NCBI GenBank assembly: GCA_949317995.1 | Contig: OX439035.1 | Span: 79,529,459-79,593,458 of the forward strand | Reading direction: 5' to 3' | From: Acholoe squamosa | Taxonomy: Eukaryota > Annelida > Polychaeta > Phyllodocida > Polynoidae | DNA: 64,000 nt | Part shown: positions 29,051 to 42,482 of the stretch, piece after piece | Position numbering within the stretch: position 1 is the stretch's first letter | Layout: each line of letters begins with the position of its first letter | Notes under the pieces: model-generated | Database searches by the model: none | What the model was told of the DNA's origin: nothing | What the model saw: the letters and a program-made list of their open reading frames with translations, nothing else | Position numbers and translations under genes: made by a program

Positions 29051-32000
29051 TCACTTACAGTTCCACTGCATTGCACCCCCGACACGCTGCCGCTTTCGGG
29101 CCTCCATTCCAGAGAAAAATTCACGAATGTCCTCTTCTCTGACCATTTTGCCATTCTCTGCAAACTTCTTCAGATAATCTTTCAGCTCGGTTTGCAAATT
29201 ATTATATCCTGAAAAAGAATTTTTACACTGTATCTCTTATAACCCCAAAATGTGACTTTGTCATTTTCTTTCCCTCGCACCTCGCCCCTCGCCCGCCTAC
29301 AATTGTGCTAGAATATAATAAAGTATCATGTTAAACTTGCTGGTAAGTTACAAATATACTTGTATACACATATCTATGAAGGTATTATGAAGTGGTACTT
29401 GTATTAACTTCGTTAAAGCTATTTCATTTCAAGACGTACCATGAATGACTTCGACTTGCTGAACTCTATTCATAGAGGACAATGCCTGCATGCCCTGGTC
29501 ATAGTCGGAATTTGCACCATGCTTCTGCTTGCCACGCTCCTCATATGCATGCACTGTGTCTGTCGGGTCCAATAAGAAGGTGACTGAAGCCGCATCATAA
29601 CAGACCTGCCAAAATGTAGAAGTATGACATATCATGAACAATATAGAGTACAGGCACCCATCTCGGACACTCCTGGACAGGCATGAGGTGGCCTCTTTTG
29701 CCCTGTGAAATAAAAGTTGTGAATTTTCGTTATGTCCTAAACTATTGATTGATGACATCCATTCACACATTTCCACAAAGAGATCATAGCATTTCTTACA
29801 TTTTGAATAGACAAAAATCAACTAAATAATTTGATTTCAAATCATCCTGCTGCATGTAAGGCCGCACACCTAATGGAAGAGGTGATCTTAGAGCCGGACA
29901 GTATGCTATAGCATTGTTGGGAATGGAGTTTTGTGATGTTTATCCAAGTCTACAGGTGGCAGTGCTGCATTGAGTGCACTCGTCCTACCGGGCTTCTATC
30001 ATTGTCATAGAACCGTGCTGTCTGAGATTAGTGTACTTTGTGTCCGACTTTAGGTGTAGTTTGATGGTAATGTTAAATTATTTACCAAAATGTGATGAGG
30101 ATGATATTTGGAATTTCATTGAGTCAAACTATGAGAGGAATGTATACCCTATTGTTATAGATCAATAGGAACAAATGTAAATGTTGCATCACAGTTGACT
30201 CGACAGAAAAACGATTTCCTCACTTCCTACTGATTCTTCATCATGGAAACCTGGCAATACACCTCATGTTTGGACTGACATAAAGCAATATTTCAAGTGA
30301 TAGATATTTTGCTTACTGCGTCCGAGAGAAGCTAGGGTACATTCTGTACCTTAGCTACTGGTATAATGGCTGAAATATTTGTTTTGGCTGAGTAGTTCAA
30401 GCTAGAAATTGTCCGACTCAAGGTATCTGTCTGAGTCCGGGTGTCTCTGACCTGGCGACTTGCTAAATCATATGCATGACACTTAAATTATTGCATAGAA
30501 ACTATACATGTACATTTTATACATCATAAAAACTTGCATATGCGCTGAACCCTTATCCATCTGTAAGACACCCCCCCCCCCCCCCCGAGAGAAAGCTAGA
30601 TCATAAGCTGCAACTGCAGCTTGATAATTGGTAGATTAGAAACACAAATCACACACTAAATTAAAGAACCTATCACTGTTACCTTGCACTTCATGCATCT
30701 GCAGAGCTTGCTCCTCCATCCGCTGTGCCAGAAGGTGGCCCCTTCTGGAGTTCCCTTCAGTCGCGTTTGTAAGTCGGCTAGTAGACAGCTTGGGTCTGAT
30801 GAGCAGGCCACTTCTGTTGTAGTTGTTGTAACCCCAGTCTTCTCATTGGCAGCACTCGGTTCTAGTGTAGATGCAGTATTTCCAGCCTTCTCACCGACTG
30901 TGGTAACGTCTGTTGTTGAAGCAGTAGTCTTCTCATCAATAGCTGATTCCTATATAAACCAATGCATTAGGATGTATTTAAACTTCCCTGTCTGTTTTGT
31001 TAATAGCCTTTATGACTTATTACCATATAAGCTGTGGCTGATACGCAAATCAAAGCTTTATGGTGGTGGGGGTTTGGAAAAAATTCAACGATGTGCATTG
31101 GCACAGAGGGCTCAGGGTGACTTTTCCTGCGTTTTTTGAAAGGCGTCCAAAGCGTCTCACTTTTAGACGCTGTTTTTGAAAACAAATTGAAACAAAGAGA
31201 GAAAAGTCCAGCCCAGATGTAAACCTATGGAGAACTGGATTGGAGAAAATATTTTTATAAAATGACTTTTTTCTTTGTTTAATTTTGTATGAATTCATGC
31301 ATGGATTTTTGAATTTTTTTCTTCACTGTAACTAAAGACTGATATATGAACTACTCATGTATGGTGATTTTATTTGTTTACATGCTTTGTTTCTTGTAGA
31401 AAATTGAGATTGAAAATTGGATAACTGACTTTTTGCCAATGCCACCCACCTACCCGGCGGTAAAGACTCAGGGTGGACCCTGAGCCAAAAAGTTTTCAAG
31501 AAATCTTCTCAAAGTACCGGTATACACAAGGATTATCATACTGCATAATACCCGGTTCAAAATATTGAGTAAACTCATAGGATATCACCAAAACCAAATA
31601 AGCCTTATAATAAGGAATAAAGCAGCTCTTTTCCACTTAGAGACGGGTGATACCTAAAATTTATAGCACCAAGGGGATGCTTCAGTAAGGGGCGTAGAGG
31701 CGATAGTAGTTTAAGGTGTCAACGGGTTATGTTACCTGTGATTTAGCTTCCCCTTGTGCTGTTTCTACAGTTGAGTCTGTTTTACTACCAGTATCTTTTG
31801 TTGATTTCTCTGCTTGCTTCTCGGTTTCGACATCAATATCTTTGTTAGTTTCTTCCTTCTTGAGATTTGTGACTGAAATCAAGAAAACATTATACATTCC
31901 AACACCAGAGAAAATTGATATTCGACAATAAAGCTTTCGAATCTTCTTCGGTTAATTCGTCTCTATTGTTTATACACTGGAAAGTTTCTATTATTTTGCT

Positions 32001-35000
32001 ATATTGATTTTTTTCTGTACTTATTGTATACCGGTAGGGACGGGCCACCATATAACTACCGGGTAGTGTTGTACTCACCGGGTCATACAGAGTGTACTGT
32101 TGGGAGAAGCGATACTTTGTCTCACTCATTTTCGTTTCTATTATTTTGCATTACCGTAATCTCCCGCGTATAAGGCGCGTCTTATACGAGGGGTTTTAGT
32201 TATCCCCAAATCCACAAGGGGGATACCAAGACCTTTCTTTTGATATGTTACACTTCCCCTAAGTCCTAATAGGGCATAATGTAGGCCAGAGGGGTCTGGG
32301 GGACCCTAGGTACACATAGCTTTTTGAATTTTTAAAATCCATTCAGTAGAACAAAAGATATGAATTTTTGATTTTTTTGGCAATATTTTCAAACTCTAGG
32401 TGCGCCTTATACGCGGGCTGCGCCTTATACGCGGGAGATTACGGTAGTCTTGTTACTGTCAGAATTAGAGGACTAGGCAGATTCTATGGGGTGCATGATC
32501 TAGGGCTTATCCTGAAAGTCATTCTAACATTTTGCATTAGTCCTGCAACTAAATTCAATCAATCAAGTAAAAGTATTACCTTCACTGGCAACCGAATATG
32601 CCCACAAATAGTCGTTATTCTTCATACACTCTTGGCAGATCATTTCATCAAATTCATTGCCGTCAGGAACTTTGGCCTGTAAGTGTCGGCCATGGTACCA
32701 GTCCTCACAAATCACACACTGAATCATCTCGTCTTCAATTGAGTCATCTGGGTCAGGGTACGGTCTGTGGCAGGTGCAGTACTTGCCACAGAAGTTCTGG
32801 TTGTACTGATTTTCTGAGTTTTGAGGGAGTTTTGTCTGAAGGGAAGATTGATACCCTTATGAAATCTTGATTTCAATTGTCATTAAATAATTTACCGAGA
32901 TATTGCATACCTGCAAACTCCAGGTGAGAAAAAAACTAAGCCCGCAAAACCCACAGATTTTTCTTTGAGGCAGGATAATGTGAATATAGAGGTGGTCTGG
33001 GGGTATCCCCCCATGGGCCCAAGAAATTTTGTAAATCTAAAGGCCAAATATATGTATTTCGGTGGTTTTTGAAGGTTTCTATTACCCTCAGTTTAGAATG
33101 TTACTAAGACCCCCCCCCCCCCCATATAAAGGTTGAAATGAGATCTCATTGAATCTAGATGAATCACAAGAATGACTCTGGTGGCTCTTTAAAAAAACTG
33201 AGAAAACTGAGGAGTTTGCAGGTATGAATTAGTGGTTATAACTTCACAGGAATTATTTTTCTAAACTACAATTTGTAAATATTTTCAGAGGAACAAGGCA
33301 AAATATAAGGCAACTCTAACATACAGGTACTTTTCACGAGATGAAAGATTAATGATATATCTACTGCACTCTAATAAAAGTAGCTGGTAATGTTAAGGCA
33401 CTTACGGGACAAAGTTTGCAAGTTGCACCCTTGAATTTGCCATTCCCACAATCACATCGGAAATTTCTAGAGAAGTAGAAAGAGTTGACATAGTTGTATG
33501 CACATGCATATTCCGTACAAGCAATGATTAAAACTATGCCTAACTAAGTTTGTTTTAAATCGAGCTTCATAGGTTTCACTGTTACCGAAATTGTATGCTT
33601 ATATTTAAACTTTTGGCGGAGTGCAGCATAATGTGAGTGCGGCATGTATGCAAGAGCTTGCAGAAATATATTTTTTGCATCCTCTGCCCTTATTATCATT
33701 TTTTATCAATTTTCTTTTCACTTGTAAAGAGATGCTCAATGTTACCTTTTGGTGTATAACTCAACCAGTTCGTGTCCTTCATGACAATCATAACTACATG
33801 CTAGGCACACACCAGCAGGCGGTTCTGAAGGCGGCACACAGGTGATACAGGCATACAAAGCCTGACGTGGTATGTAGCCCTGTAATTTGGAGAAGGATAT
33901 AGAGATGGATTGAAGAGCAAAAATAAAGTCTACAGTTTGCGACATGTTACCGCAGCACGATAAAGAGGGGCCTTGAGCCACGAGTGGTATTTCACCGCTA
34001 CAAGCCGTGTCCCACTGCTACAAGCAGACTCATAAATATATGCACACGAGCACACACACCCATCCACTCATATGCGCAAACCCGAGGTAGGCCCGCAGCC
34101 TAAGCCAAACTTGCTTCGATCCCAATACACCTATTATACACACATGCTCTAAATGACTAATAAACAACCAGAATATAGCATAATAATAGACTAGCACTGT
34201 TGGATCTAATAACTTGTTCTTTGATACATTCATAGGCATACCTATAAGCTATATGAAATGTGATATGGAGAACGGTAGATAGAGGAGTGACTTTAACGGG
34301 TGCTTTGTGTAATAAAAAAAAATCCCAGTAAATAAACGTAATTTATTAGAGATCTGAACCAAACAAACCAGGAATTTATTCCTGGTAAACCAGAAAATGT
34401 GGCATCTCTGTCTTATACACTTTCTTGCCTTGACTTTCCAGCATGCATCTGTGTCTTTAAGCCAAACATTGGTCAAATAATATTTTTTGTTGTAAACCTA
34501 CAGTAAGGGCAAGCTAAATTTACCAAAAAGCCATGTCTCAGACTACAGACAGAACCATACAATAGTTTTTTTTCAGCGAATGTGTATTCACACCCTCGGC
34601 GGCCCTGGTGGAGATCCCAAGTGTAAACAAAAGGCAGCACACTCACTGAAGTCTATGGGGAAGCAGACATACTTCCACTTCCACATTAGATTTTTAATTT
34701 TTATATAAACCAGCGCCTACGGCGCTGTGATAATGGACAAAAAGTTAACAAAACCATTGAAACCCTCTTGCAAAGAATAATGGTATTTTTAGGCCTAAGA
34801 ATAGTAGAACTAAAGGAATAATCGAAATTATGGGTAATCTCTAGTATCTTTAAGCTTTTACTAATCACGCCATCAATACTACCGTAAACTCCCGCGTATA
34901 AGACGCGTCCTCTACGCCAAATAAATGCCTGGTGCGTCTTATAGGATCTACTGAAGTTTGGGGGGCGTCTTATACGAGGGGTAATTTTTCTATAGAAATG

Positions 35001-36643
35001 TACTAATCTTACAAATTTGTGCATTAAAATGTGCGTCTTATACGCGAAAATGCATGTGCTAAGTTTGGGGTGCGTCTTATACGCGCAGCGCGTCTTCTAC
35101 GCGGGAGATTACGGTACTGTATTCTCCCGTGTAGAAGACGGGCTGCGCGTATAGGACGCACCCCAAACTCAGCAGAAGCATTTTCATGTATAAGACGCAC
35201 CTCTTAGGGCTCAATTTTGTAAATTCAGTACATTTCTATAGTAAAATTACCCCTCGTATAAGACACAGCCCCAATTTCAGTACATCCTATAAGACCCCCC
35301 AGCATTTTTTTTGGCGTAGAGGATGCGTCTTATATGCGGGAGTTTACGGTACTTCCGTTTTGACAGTTCCAGTGGCCAGCATTCGAGGGCCGAGGTATTT
35401 TATATATGGTAGTTTAATCATATCTTGATAATTCTTAGTTTCGCATACCCCCCCTACATTTCTTCTGTTGCTGGTGAAAGGGATGTTTTTGATGAAGCAA
35501 AAAGATGGGGAGAAAATCAAAGATTTTTAAAGTGTAGTAGCCTAAGTAGGTCGCCACAATAAAGCAAGCCAGTCACTGTCACAACTCATGCAGGCCATCC
35601 TTTCACTTCCACATAAGATTTTATATAAATAGGACATTCATAACTTTTAGTTTCGCATACTCCCCTATATCTGTATTATTTGTGGTGAAAAGGAATTCTT
35701 GATTAGGGTAAAGAATTGGGAGAAAATTAGGATTTTATTCAGGGTAGATCACTACATTAACTGGCCACACACTTACAGCTCTACTACCCCTGCTGATCCC
35801 GCACAACATATTTTTCCACTTCTACCTATATTTTTTACATTTATATAAATTGGACATTCACAAAATTTAGTTTCGCATGTTCCCCTACATCTCTACTATT
35901 ACTGGTGAACAGGAAATTTTGATCAAGCTACAGAATTATGAGAAAATTAAGATTTTGTACAGGGTAGTAGATCGCCGCAGTGCATTCTCTCTGGCGGGAG
36001 TAGGGTGGCCAGTGGCAGATCTTCAACAGGCAACACCATTATGCACTGCAAATTGACGTCACATGAAAAAAACTCTGGCATCAGCTTTCACACCTAACTC
36101 TATCAAACAAAACATATGAGACAAAGCACCCACATGCCCGGTATGTTATATTTCATTTGTTGTTGGTTGGGGGGGGGGGGTAGAAGGATTTAAATTATGG
36201 ACCATTTTTTCCTCGTCATGTTTATGGCATAAACATGACGAGGAAAAAATACTACACTTAGTGAGTAACATCTATAACTATATTCAGTATTGTTGTATGA
36301 CATGATTGATATTATATTCAGATAATTATAAATCTATGTTATACATGCAACATCTCCATTATGTCATTCTGTATTGCAATTTTATTGTTACACAATTATG
36401 TGACCAACTTTGCTAATAATGCATATTTAATGATATTACATATTTGGACATTTTGATTTTCAATTCTACTAGTCTACTCACCAGTGGGTAAGTGCAATTC
36501 TTATCGTCACTGTCTCCTAAAACTGCCTTTGCATCTTCTTCTAACTGCTTCTCCTCTTCTAGCACCTCCACCATGGATAAACCACTGTCTTCCTCCTGAG
36601 ATACATTTTCCCGCTTAGTTTGGTCATCTGAACCGCTCGCCAT
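29051..36643 (-). CDS. UBR7: UBR7, UBR-box/PHD-finger E3 ligase component
   Basis: UBR7 is a nuclear N-recognin-like protein; human UBR7 uses its PHD finger to monoubiquitinate histone H2B. Eight exons on the minus strand, all in phase (446 aa, human 425): 36482-36643, 33746-33879, 33406-33466, 32580-32835, 31736-31872, 30683-30949, 29440-29605, 29051-29208. Exon 1 has the acidic start (MVEVLEEEKQLEED, VLGDSDD). Exons 2-4 carry the UBR zinc box (ALYACITC, GVCLACSYDCHEGHEL, RCDCGN) and exon 4 the PHD finger (YCTCHRPYPD, MIQCVICEDWYHGRHL, MICQEC), with zinc ligands in place. Exons 5-6 are a variable acidic linker ending in WRSKLCRCMKC. Exons 7-8 give the conserved tail (SSMNRVQQVEVI, LKDYLKKFAENGK). 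All introns are GT-AG. A polyadenylation signal (AATAAA, minus strand) lies at 28957-28962. The introns contain several MITEs and a tandem repeat. Confidence 0.97.
32152..32446. mobile_element. MITE, CCGTAATCTCCCGCG family, copy 4
   Basis: TACCGTAATCTCCCGCGTATAAGG to CGCGGGAGATTACGGTA. The interior matches copy 2 (ACCTTTCTTTTGATATGTTACA). UBR7 intron 4, 134 bp below exon 4. Confidence 0.75.
34880..35116. mobile_element. MITE, CCGTAATCTCCCGCG family, copy 5
   Basis: TACCGTAAACTCCCGCG at the left, CGCGGGAGATTACGGTA at the right; reads as copy 3 inverted. It shares its right TA with the next copy. UBR7 intron 1. Confidence 0.75.
35115..35351. mobile_element. MITE, CCGTAATCTCCCGCG family, copy 6
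   Basis: TACTGTATTCTCCCGTG to CGGGAGTTTACGGTA. It abuts copy 5 in opposite orientation, so the pair forms a ~470-bp large palindrome-like arrangement. UBR7 intron 1. Confidence 0.7.
35435..35985. repeat. Three tandem copies of a ~215-bp unit
   Basis: TTAGTTTCGCATA(C/G)(T/C)CCCCTA...GGTGAA(A/C)AGG...GGGAGAAAAT(C/T)A starts at about 35435, 35647 and 35867. The copies are diverged. UBR7 intron 1; no coding potential. Confidence 0.7.
36204..36250. repeat. Perfect 47-bp palindrome (23-bp arms, 1-base spacer)
   Basis: ATTTTTTCCTCGTCATGTTT continues to ATG, then one G, then the exact reverse complement ending in GAGGAAAAAAT. Located in UBR7 intron 1, beside a poly-G run. Confidence 0.9.
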
Positions 36644-36753
36644 CTTGTGCTGTTGTTGTGGTCTTTCTTTCTTGGTCGATCGGCCTTCGCTGCAGAGTGC
36701 TCGTTAGAGTTCCGCGGGATTTCTGGAAGAAACGGGAGTGTCATCCAACAATC
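36644..36753. promoter_or_regulatory. Probable bidirectional promoter, UBR7 / PPC gene
   Basis: Only about 110 bp separate the UBR7 start codon (minus strand) from a candidate first exon of the PPC gene on the plus strand (ATGCAG, 36754-36759, followed by the donor GTAGAC). The interval has a GATCGATCGGCC-like stretch and moderate GC. The head-to-head layout is inferred from coding positions only. Confidence 0.4.
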
Positions 36754-39700
36754 ATGCAGGTAGACAATGCGATTACATCTATAAATAGTTCTAGCGTATA
36801 GATGTGTGTGTATTATTGCACAAAAGTCAAAGAAATGCTTTAAACTTACCTAAACATCTACAACTCTGCTGAAAGTTCGAATCCGTATCGGAGCAACCGG
36901 ATATGACCGTGTCGCACGATTTTTCGTGCGCAGAGCAAGTGCACCACCTAGTGTCAATGCATAGAACTAAACTTTGGCGCCATAAAAATTAAATGAGATG
37001 TTATCCGGTCATTAACCTGGAAACCTTGGTCGTCTGGCAGAGCGTATACTCACTCAGGTATCAGCAAATGCTGAAATGACCTTCACTCTACAGCATCTCC
37101 TTAATTAATTTATTGCCCCTTTGATAGGCCTACTGATAAGAATCTGATTGAAGTAGCTTGTGTATTGGCCCCCTCCCACTTCCCCCTCTTCCTCCCACCT
37201 CCTTCTCCTTAGTATAATACACATAGTGCGGATGTGCATCTCCTGAGCCACACTACCCCCTTATCACCCTTACTTTAATACTTAGGGTTGAAAAAGCTCC
37301 TCCAGGAGCGATTTCAGAAGGGCATGTCTCCTAACCACAAAGTGAGGAGTGTGGTTACATTGGGGGACAGCCCCAGGTCATAAAGCTGTCAAATATACTA
37401 GTAGAACATGATCAGTAGCTGTTGTATCTCAGAATATTCTATGCCTTGAAAGCAAAAGTTATTGAATCCTTCAATTAGTTGCTAATATCATTGGATGAGT
37501 GCATCAAGCATGGGTTGTGCTCCATTTGGGTGTTTCAATTAAGTCTGTAACCCTATTAGAAGTAGTATTATGCAAAGGTCTTAACATACAGAGATTGATA
37601 GCAATATCCTGAACATAAATCTGTATTATTACTTCTACACTGTAAAAAACAGTGTTTAGATTGTAAACACTTATTTGTCCCAGTATTCTAAACACATTGC
37701 ATACGTGTTTGCATTCTAAACACATTTCACCTAAACACATCCATATTTTTTTTAGATTTAAACACATATTAACAATGTGTTCAGATTGTATACAACACTT
37801 ATTTTTAAAAGCGTTTAGAATCAAAACACTTTTTAAAAAGATTTAGCAAAAAGTGTTTACACACAAAACACTTTCCCAAAAAGTGTTTAGAAAAGTGTTT
37901 CATTTCTAAACACATTTCAAAAAGTGTTTAGAACATTTGAATAAGTGTTTAGATTCTAAACACTTATTTAGATAAGTGTATAGAAATTAAACACTTATCT
38001 AAACACTTATCGGCTGTCTAAACACTTGTCTAAACACTTTTTGCCTAAACACTTCCCTATAAACTTATATAATAAGTGTTTAGAAAGGTGGGACAGGAAA
38101 GTGTTTAGATAAGTGTTTAATATCTACCTGGTAAACACCTTTTTTACAGTGTAGTAGGACTATAATTATGATCAAAATGTCTATATGGAGCTCTGTTCAT
38201 GCTTAATTTCCCTGTTTGGGGATAATAACTGTCTGATGAAGACTTTTGTCATATTTTGTTATCAGGCAGATACTCTGCAGTTTGGTGTTATCTACATACC
38301 CTGGATCAGGTTACACTATGCGGTGTCTAGAGGAGAGACTGTGACCACAGTTCAACATTTATTGCTTTTTTATCTGCCTGTGCGACCAAGGTCAATCCTG
38401 GCAGAATTTCGTGCTCCTTAAAAATCTGGACTGTTATCTGATCAATGAGCATTCAGTCCGGTCAATGACTAAGGGCCCGGTCATTCAGGGAGGATGGCTG
38501 GTTTGCTGAGATCTGCCTGTAGTGTAGGTACAGACACGGGCAGCTAGTCAGCCTAATCCGGTCATATGCATACAGCGACACACAGCTTCTCCCTGAGGCA
38601 CTTTATATACCGTCATGATAATTATATACACTGTATGAACTGTATTCCAGCTATGAACATAAGCTGGAGGCTAGAATAATGTAATAACATGGCATATGTA
38701 TGGGGCAAGATCATGCCATATTCAGGGGGAGCATAATACGTCATTTATATCATGGATTACATGTATATTCATGTCATGGCTGATACAAACGTCACTATAG
38801 ATTTGGGAGGGTCATTATTTTATATATCAACATGGGGGGTGGTGGGTTTTCACACGGATGTGCAAAAATTTTTACGCCCTACCTGTGCCAAACCTGTGTA
38901 GCCATGACATTAGGCATTACATATTTTGTATCGTATTTCTCCTCTGGGGGGCTGGTCGCATTCCACTCAGCCATATAATAATGGCTTCGTCGAATACACC
39001 CGCCCCACCTCGGAGAATACAATACAAAAATATTACATGGTCATTGACATTTGCTTATGTATTCAGAGATGTCAGTTGGGTATGGGCTAAACCTCTGAAA
39101 ATTTTTGGGTGTTAGCAAAACACCCATTCTCCCAATGTATAATGCTATAAAAAGCACCCATTTTATCTTCATTTCAACCTATTCCCCTCACTCAAAACCA
39201 TTAAAACCTCTCTGGAGTGGATGGTCATAGAAATACAATTAAAAACACTGCATCAGAATTTTAGCCAATCAGCAGTCAGCTTAGAATCATGTCCTCTGAA
39301 ATGAGATTTCAGAGATCCTCTGATCTCTGAAAGGTTGTTTGTCTAGAAAAAGCTAAAGGGCAGCACAAGGCATGCTTAATTCCACCTGCTGAAGCCTGAA
39401 TTATGCTCAGCCTTAGGCTCCCTAGAAGTAGAAGGGCATGTTGTAAGGGTGTATCTATGACTTATGTATTTCTGTCTATCCATATTATGATCACATTTTG
39501 GAAGTAGCCTCTGAGATGTCTGATTTTTAGGAAAGTTTGAACATCTGAAAATAGACAGACCTCTGAAGGTCTGACATCTCTGTGTATTAACCATTTAAAA
39601 TACCATACTGCAGTCTGTAGATGGGGCCTTGCTCTTATAAGACTTATCTAAGTCTACATCAAGTACTACCTGGTATCAGTCTGATAAAATCATATATGCT

Positions 39701-40630
39701 GTAGCTAGTGCGGAGTCATTCATTCAATCATTGCTTTCGAGAAGTGGGGGCTTGGTGGATTTTTGTGGAGCAATATGTTTTTGTACCCCCACCCAACACT
39801 CAATATTATAAAAGTGATCACGACCCCCCCCCCCCCATATAAAGGAGCTCTTTTTCAATTTAGGATGAGACCGACACTAGTACCGGTACACTAGTAATGA
39901 TGTCATTTAAATGTTTTCCACCATAGGCGATGAGAAGTGGACTACAGGTTTATCCCATGCGTGTTAAACCAGGAAATGAGCTCAAGACAACACTGCTCAC
40001 CTTCGCCAGGGAGAATGACCTGCATGCTCCCTTTGTGATGAGCTGTGTCGGGAGCGTCTTCAAGGCAACCATAAGAATGGCAAAAGGGGAAAGCGGAGAG
40101 GTACATACACACTATTAAACATTGTTCAAATTAATTGTCTATCAGCAATACACTGGGTATGTAGTATAGGCTTATCAAGTCATTGCAGGGTTATGAAATC
40201 TTATCTTCTGTTCACTCCTTTTTTTCTTTGATTCACCTTTCACTCTGCCGTAGTCCCCAGTCAATAAAGATAGTCAAATCCACTACATATTTCCAATGAC
40301 TGATTTTATCTAACCTTAACCTTAGACTGTCACTCTACATTTATAATTATGAGAAACTATAGCCCAATTTTCTTCTTATAGGAGATCAAGACATTTGACA
40401 ACTTTTATGAAATTATCTCCTTGAGTGGCACATTATCTGGAGACCGTGGCCACCTACACATCTCGCTCGGGGACCATGAAGGAAATGTGATTGGGGGCCA
40501 TGTTGTCGGAGACCTGATGGTCTACACTACTGCAGAAGTTGTTATCGGGGACTGTGTGGACGTAGTGTTCACACGAGAGGAGGATGAGGGCACAGGTTTC
40601 CCAGAACTTGTTGTAACGGAAAAATACTAA
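36754..40630 (+). CDS. PPC/DUF296 domain protein
   Basis: A small single-domain protein of the PPC (plant and prokaryote conserved, DUF296) fold, which forms trimers; in plants the domain is fused to AT-hooks, while animal members are free-standing and of unknown role. Certain exons: 39930-40100 (or from 39927 after the acceptor CCACCATAG) and 40382-40630, joined in phase, about 139 aa. Sequence: LQVYPMRVKPGNELK, FVMSCVGSVFKATIRMA, then EIISLSGTLSGDRGHLHISL, IGGHVVGDLMVYTTAEVVIG, which match the domain's conserved strands and G-G-H motif. A two-codon first exon at 36754-36759 is possible: it is in phase and has a donor. It faces UBR7 head to head. A polyadenylation signal is at about 41409. 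Confidence 0.85.
36760..39926. other. Large intron or 5' flank of the PPC gene, repeat-rich
   Basis: No further gene seen. It contains the GTGTTTAGA element (37636-38153), a Harbinger-like end near 38808-38850, a decayed copy near 39718-39850, and otherwise plain AT-rich sequence. Confidence 0.6.
37636..38153. mobile_element. MITE with internal GTGTTTAGA tandem array
   Basis: TACACTGTAAAAAACAGTGTTTAG at the left and its inverted counterpart AAACACCTTTTTTACAGTGTA at the right. The interior is almost entirely AAGTGTTTAGA / TCTAAACACTT repeats in both orientations. Confidence 0.75.
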
Positions 40631-42482
40631 CATACTGGGATACCTTACCATAGAACCTCGCCTGTAAGCCTTCAAGACTTAGAAGGAAAGTCTGAGAGTT
40701 GAGCACATGCCATTCCTTAGCCTATGCATGTCATACTTTGCATATATTTTGCTCCTGAACTTTGTGGGGTCCTATAAGGTTATGATAAGTACATATTTAC
40801 AAGGTCATATTTGCGAGGGTTTATGGTACATTCCAGTGAAGAAATGAGTTAATAGAGACCAAAACGTATTACATAAATGGTGCTTACGAGTGTGAAATGT
40901 GAAACTGCTGACTTTAATGTAACATATGCACATGTACCATTCTACTAGATGCAGGTCTGTGATTCACGTATAAGGCGCGACCTATGCGCCAGGTACTACG
41001 GTAATATAGGAAGTACTATTTTACATGGGACCCATTTTGTCTGTGACTGCATACTAAAAGTATCATATTGGGTCAATCTAAACTGCTCCCAGCTCTAATT
41101 CCTATTGATGGATTCAAATGAATTCGAGATGCTGGTAACAATCTTTTCCTATCATAACATATATATCATGAATAAGGTAATGAAACTGTCTTTCAATCTA
41201 CTCTGATCGTGTTCCTGTCTTTTTATTCTTTCATCATATGCATATCCCATCCGGACACCAGGTAACATATTTGGGAAAGCGCTTCTAGGTGCACTGGCCT
41301 TTCATTAAAATAACGCAACAACTGATATCGTACACATGACTATATGCCATCTTGGCAGACTAGTGCTGCTGAATATGATTCTACACTTGAGCATGTTGAC
41401 ACCATTAAAATAAAAGTTTGCCATATTCCTGAAGGAACTCAACTCAACTCAGTGTAAAATACTGAATAATAATTTATTTGGATCTTGAAGATAATGTTTA
41501 ATGCAATTGCTTTTCACCATAACTATCTTGAGTGATCTTATTATGTGATCTAGGTGGGATGTATGTGTGCTCCACTAGAGATATCCTTTTTTATACATGA
41601 AGCCTTGTGTTGGGGCATGTCAACTCTCTTCAATCTCTATAGCTAGATAATCATTGCGAGCCATTTTTCTAACGCAATGTGTAGCTCAACTTTGTTTCTA
41701 ACACCGACCAGCCTTCTTCCAATATACAAAAAAAAACAAGGAATGATTGATATTCAAGAAAAAGGAAAAGACACAGAAGACTCCTCAGGAGAAGGATGAT
41801 TAAACTTTGTATATTACCTTTCCCTTCTCATCACAGACAAGCTTGTATTGGACATGTCAATTCAACATGATACATCTAGTAACACCAGTAGTGTAATTCA
41901 CATTTATAATACCTAGCACTCAATACACAAAGCACCAGTAGAAGGTATAGCTGCTTGGTCTTCACCTCATTAACAACATCATCAACAGAATAGCCATTTC
42001 ATAAACAACACACGTGTCTTCACAAAAATATGCTTTAGCTTGGTATAGAGCACCATGTATTCACAGAGAACTCCATTATATACTTATCTATACAATATTA
42101 AATTCTTACATAATTCTATTTGAATGTACAATATATACGTTTTACTTCATAAAATGTAAACGGTTATATATGTGAGGCATTTATCAGAGTGAGTTAGTAT
42201 AGAGCACCAGGGATTCAAGTTTATACCAACGGGTTTATTAGGACCGGATGTACAACACTTTCAGCTACCCGAGGGTAGCTAATGACTCGAGACCCTATGC
42301 ATGTCACCAGATGTCCCCACAGGCCTGGATCAGTGCTGCCACCTATCCGGAACCTGAGGATCAGAGGTGACTAACTTACCTATCTGACAGACCCTATTAT
42401 AACGTACATGATATTATACCTCTACACCATGTCTATCAACTTAAAGAACTACCCCGGTGTGTGCTGTAACATCTACTAGATA
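40631..42482. other. 3' flank of the PPC gene and intergenic DNA
   Basis: AT-rich sequence without a supportable gene. A scrap of the CGTATAAGGCGCG repeat occurs at about 40968-41003 (TTCACGTATAAGGCGCGACC ... TACTACGGTAAT). Confidence 0.6.
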
